From the NCBI GenBank assembly GCA_016706255.1, contig JADJJZ010000029.1, positions 310,001-374,000 on the forward strand: a stretch of 64,000 nucleotides of DNA, written 5' to 3'. Positions 62,306 to 64,000 of the stretch are shown here, in pieces. The position numbers and the translations under genes were made by a program. The notes under the pieces were generated by a model, which was not told where the DNA came from, ran no database searches, and saw only the letters and a list, made by a program, of their open reading frames with translations. The stretch's first letter is position 1, and every line of letters begins with the position of its first letter. The DNA is from Bacteroidota bacterium (GTDB taxonomy: Bacteria; Bacteroidota; Bacteroidia; Chitinophagales; BACL12).

Positions 62306-62332
62306 TTACAGTTTGAAACCTGCAAATGGAGC
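62306..62332 (-). promoter_or_regulatory. Hairpin next to the TonB receptor start
   Basis: On the minus strand AGGTTT and AAACCT form a short stem around CAAACTGT, ending about 7 nt before the ATG at 62294-62296. It could hide the start codon region when TPP is bound. Confidence 0.4.
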
Positions 62333-62353
62333 CTTTGCCGGAAGAAAAAAAAT

Positions 62354-62436
62354 TCCTCAATCCCTACCCGGAATTACCCGGCCAGGTTCGATGGGTTTAA
62401 TCTCAGTCTTTAGCTTACGCTATCAACACCCCATGA
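62354..62436 (-). promoter_or_regulatory. TPP (thiamine pyrophosphate) riboswitch
   Basis: The minus strand shows the THI-box pattern: CTCATGGGGTG, GACTGAGATTAAACCC, then ATCGAACCTGGCCGGGTAA, TTCCGGGTAGGGA, and a closing TGAGG. Position between the kinase gene and the TonB receptor gene, on their strand. Bound TPP normally lowers expression of the gene downstream, here the receptor. Confidence 0.93.
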
Positions 62437-62462
62437 GATAATACAAAGGTATAACAAAAATA

Positions 62463-62987
62463 TTAGTATAACTGTTGTGGCTCATTATCAAGGTATTGCA
62501 TAACAGTTTGCATCCGCTGTTCTACAGTTCCTTTTAATTCGACAAAACGCACTTTATATTTTATCATATGCTCTTTGTAAACGTTATATAAATGTTCGCG
62601 ACGATGTGGATCTTCCCGTTGTGGATCAGGTTGCCATGGGAAGTCGGGTGCACATAAAAAATATACTGCCGGAACACGATCAATTGTTGCATGACTTAAC
62701 CAAGGTTCACAACGCTGGTATTTATCATCGCACCAAATTTTTATGGTAAGTAAATCGGTATCACAAATTAATAATGGCGGATTGAGCGATTTAATTCGTT
62801 CTTCCTCACTCATTTGCAACATGGCAATACTTAGTAAATCGTCGTATTCGTATTTTCTATTTAGGGAGCTGATAAACGGGCGTGCCATTTCGGGAACATA
62901 CGGCAGGCTAAGCTTTTGGGATAAGTAATTTACCAAAGTAGTTTTTCCGCATGATTCGGGACCGGTAAAAACAATTTTATGTATCAT
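62463..62987 (-). CDS. NadR-like P-loop kinase (AAA ATPase)
   Basis: 174 residues, the stand-alone kinase domain of NadR-type ribosylnicotinamide kinases: P-loop VFTGPESCGKTTLVNYL at the N-terminus, VPEMARPFISSLNRKYEYDDLLS, ICDTDLLTIKIWCD, and a lid region with DPQREDPHRREHLYNVY. In NadR, this domain phosphorylates nicotinamide riboside. With a PnuC-type permease gene overlapping by 4 bp (TCAT), the pair could import and trap nicotinamide riboside or, given the nearby TPP riboswitch, thiamine. The substrate is not decided by sequence. Confidence 0.85.
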   Translation of the reverse strand: MIHKIVFTGPESCGKTTLVNYLSQKLSLPYVPEMARPFISSLNRKYEYDDLLSIAMLQMSEEERIKSLNPPLLICDTDLLTIKIWCDDKYQRCEPWLSHATIDRVPAVYFLCAPDFPWQPDPQREDPHRREHLYNVYKEHMIKYKVRFVELKGTVEQRMQTVMQYLDNEPQQLY

Positions 62988-63673
62988 TTTGCCGCTTTTA
63001 AGGTGTTATATTTTTTTATCCATGCAATTAATCCTGCAATGGCTATAACTGTAAAAATAAGGTACTGTATTGAACTTAGGCATAATCCTTTCGAAAAAAA
63101 TAAAGGAATACAAACCATATCTCCTGCAATCCAATAAATCCAGTTTTCAATTTTTTTTCTGGCCATCAACAACATGGCAATAAAAAATACTGCTGTTGTA
63201 GCACCATCCCAATAAGCAACAACCGAATCGGTATGTTCATTCAGAATATATCCAAATAACAAAGCCAAAAAAGTAGTTCCGGCTAAATAATACACATTTT
63301 CTGCTTTGCGGTTCCAACTGATTTTTGATTCTTTAGAAATAGGGTCTGCTGTTTCAAAAACGTATGGTGCATCGAGTTCCTGAGCCACCGGTTTATTATC
63401 CTGTCTTGAAACTTTTCCGCCAAACTTCCAGTAATACCATCCATAAACACTTACAACAAAATAATAGGCATTTATTAAACCGTCGGCATATAGTTTTACT
63501 TCAAAACAAATATATACATATAACAAAACGGAGATGATGCCTACAGGATAAACCAGGATACTTTCTTTTCGGGCAAACCACACACTCAATATTCCGGTAA
63601 CCACTGCAATTATTTCAGGAATGGTCATCAATAAAAAAGAATCATGCAGGCAGTCGCTCAGTTGAAAGTCCAT
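62984..63673 (-). CDS. PnuC/PnuT family vitamin permease
   Basis: About 229 residues with seven membrane helices and family segments EIIAVVTGILSVWFARKESILVYPVGIISVLLYVYICF, the NAYYFVVSVYGWYYW helix, and IYWIAGDMVCIPLFFSKGLCLSSIQYLIF. PnuC takes up nicotinamide riboside; PnuT, a close relative, takes up thiamine. The open frame reaches 63694 into a terminator, so the ATG at 63671-63673 (MDFQLSDC) is chosen; MTIPEII at 63628 is an alternative. It is the first gene of a pair with the NadR-like kinase. Confidence 0.88.
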   Translation of the reverse strand: MDFQLSDCLHDSFLLMTIPEIIAVVTGILSVWFARKESILVYPVGIISVLLYVYICFEVKLYADGLINAYYFVVSVYGWYYWKFGGKVSRQDNKPVAQELDAPYVFETADPISKESKISWNRKAENVYYLAGTTFLALLFGYILNEHTDSVVAYWDGATTAVFFIAMLLMARKKIENWIYWIAGDMVCIPLFFSKGLCLSSIQYLIFTVIAIAGLIAWIKKYNTLKAAK

Positions 63674-63708
63674 AAAAAAACAAAGCTGCAACAATTGTTA
63701 CAGCTTTG
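63674..63708 (-). terminator. Terminator of the DUF4197 gene
   Basis: CAAAGCTG (63681-63688) pairs with CAGCTTTG (63701-63708), with further pairs inside; on the minus strand it is followed by seven T. It lies right before the pnuC start. Confidence 0.85.
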
Positions 63709-63732
63709 ACAAAATTAGTTGATATGAACCGA

Positions 63733-64000
63733 TTAGTTACCAAAAACCTGTTGTAATAAATCAGTTACCTGATGTTCAACATCGGTTCTGATATTTATTT
63801 CTTCCTGACCAAGCAGGATAAATAAGCCATCAAGACCTTTGTTTGTAGCATAATCAGCTAAATCGGTATTTACATCTTCCACTAAAGGAATGGTATTATA
63901 TAAGTCAATAACATCTTCCCATGCTTGTTGTGCGCCAACACCTTCCAGTGAATTTTGAATATCGGGTTTAAAAGCGCTGTATAAATCGGTAAATGTTTGA
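63733..64000 (-). CDS. DUF4197 domain protein (5' end cut by window)
   Basis: The minus-strand frame is open from the window end to the TAA at 63733-63735 and gives 88 residues. They match the end of DUF4197 proteins: TFTDLYSAFKPDIQNSLEGV, AWEDVIDLYNTIPLVEDVN, DLADYATNKGLDGLFILLGQEE, and DLLQQVFGN at the C-terminus. These are secreted helical proteins of unknown role. The N-terminus and signal peptide are outside the window. Followed by its own terminator. Confidence 0.85.
   Translation of the reverse strand, partial: QTFTDLYSAFKPDIQNSLEGVGAQQAWEDVIDLYNTIPLVEDVNTDLADYATNKGLDGLFILLGQEEINIRTDVEHQVTDLLQQVFGN

Noticed and set aside
62300..62440. tRNA-like GGTTCGATG word
   Set aside because: It belongs to the TPP aptamer on the minus strand; no cloverleaf can be drawn.

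Overview
The window looks like a chromosomal segment from a Bacteroidota bacterium, probably of the Chitinophagales/Sphingobacteriales type and possibly from an environmental or uncultured lineage. The signs are AT-rich DNA, many TAnnTTTG promoter boxes, scarce Shine-Dalgarno sites, three proteins with type IX secretion (T9SS) C-terminal sorting domains, TonB-dependent uptake, a CcmE of the Cys-x3-Tyr type, and the short bacterial SRP RNA. No tRNA, rRNA, CRISPR array, IS transposase or prophage gene was seen.

Layout. 0-8.5 kb is housekeeping: ccmF (cut by the window edge) and ccmE, rocD, a secreted protein, a cation/proton antiporter, a transaldolase-like aldolase, the SRP RNA and a methylcrotonyl-CoA-type carboxylase beta subunit. 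8.7-15.2 kb is a tight operon that can take apart the core of protein N-glycans: GH20 hexosaminidase, glycosylasparaginase, CutC and GH2 beta-mannosidase. 15.2-30 kb holds a phosphatase, Kup, two thioredoxin-fold proteins, UbiX, two MFS carriers, a TerC-like protein, a frameshifted dicarboxylate/amino-acid symporter, a SCO protein, an ABC-F ATPase, a lipoprotein MsrB and a methyltransferase. An 800-bp gene-free stretch (23.9-24.7 kb) is filled with short repeats.

30.2-34.8 kb is a cobalamin unit. A B12 riboswitch leads into a T9SS-sorted beta-propeller protein that resembles the surface B12 binder BtuG, followed by BtuF-, BtuC- and BtuD-like ABC transporter genes. 34.9-40.4 kb carries secreted and T9SS proteins and a regulator gene broken by an in-frame TGA.

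40.4-50.3 kb is an accessory island. It starts with a tandem array of hairpin repeats, then a MntA/HepT toxin-antitoxin pair, small lipoproteins, and a duplicated pair of DUF6438 proteins, with three dispersed copies of a hairpin repeat among them. It ends with a four-gene HpaII-type restriction cluster: Vsr, C5-methyltransferase, an EVE-like plus PD-(D/E)XK protein, and an HpaII-family endonuclease. The island ends at a truncated zeta-toxin-like ATPase with an intact upstream antitoxin-like gene.

50.8-64 kb returns to core genes: dnaG, a queuosine-precursor transporter, prfC, a hydrolase, arfB with a MarR regulator, an FG-GAP T9SS protein, a TonB receptor under a TPP riboswitch, a NadR-like kinase, PnuC, and a DUF4197 gene cut by the window edge.

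The points most worth a second look are the EVE/PD-(D/E)XK protein inside the HpaII cluster, the T9SS-exported BtuG-like protein under a B12 riboswitch, the hairpin-repeat family around the toxin-antitoxin genes, and a recurring promoter-box/4-nt/start-codon arrangement that suggests leaderless mRNAs. All calls come from reading the sequence; no database search was possible.
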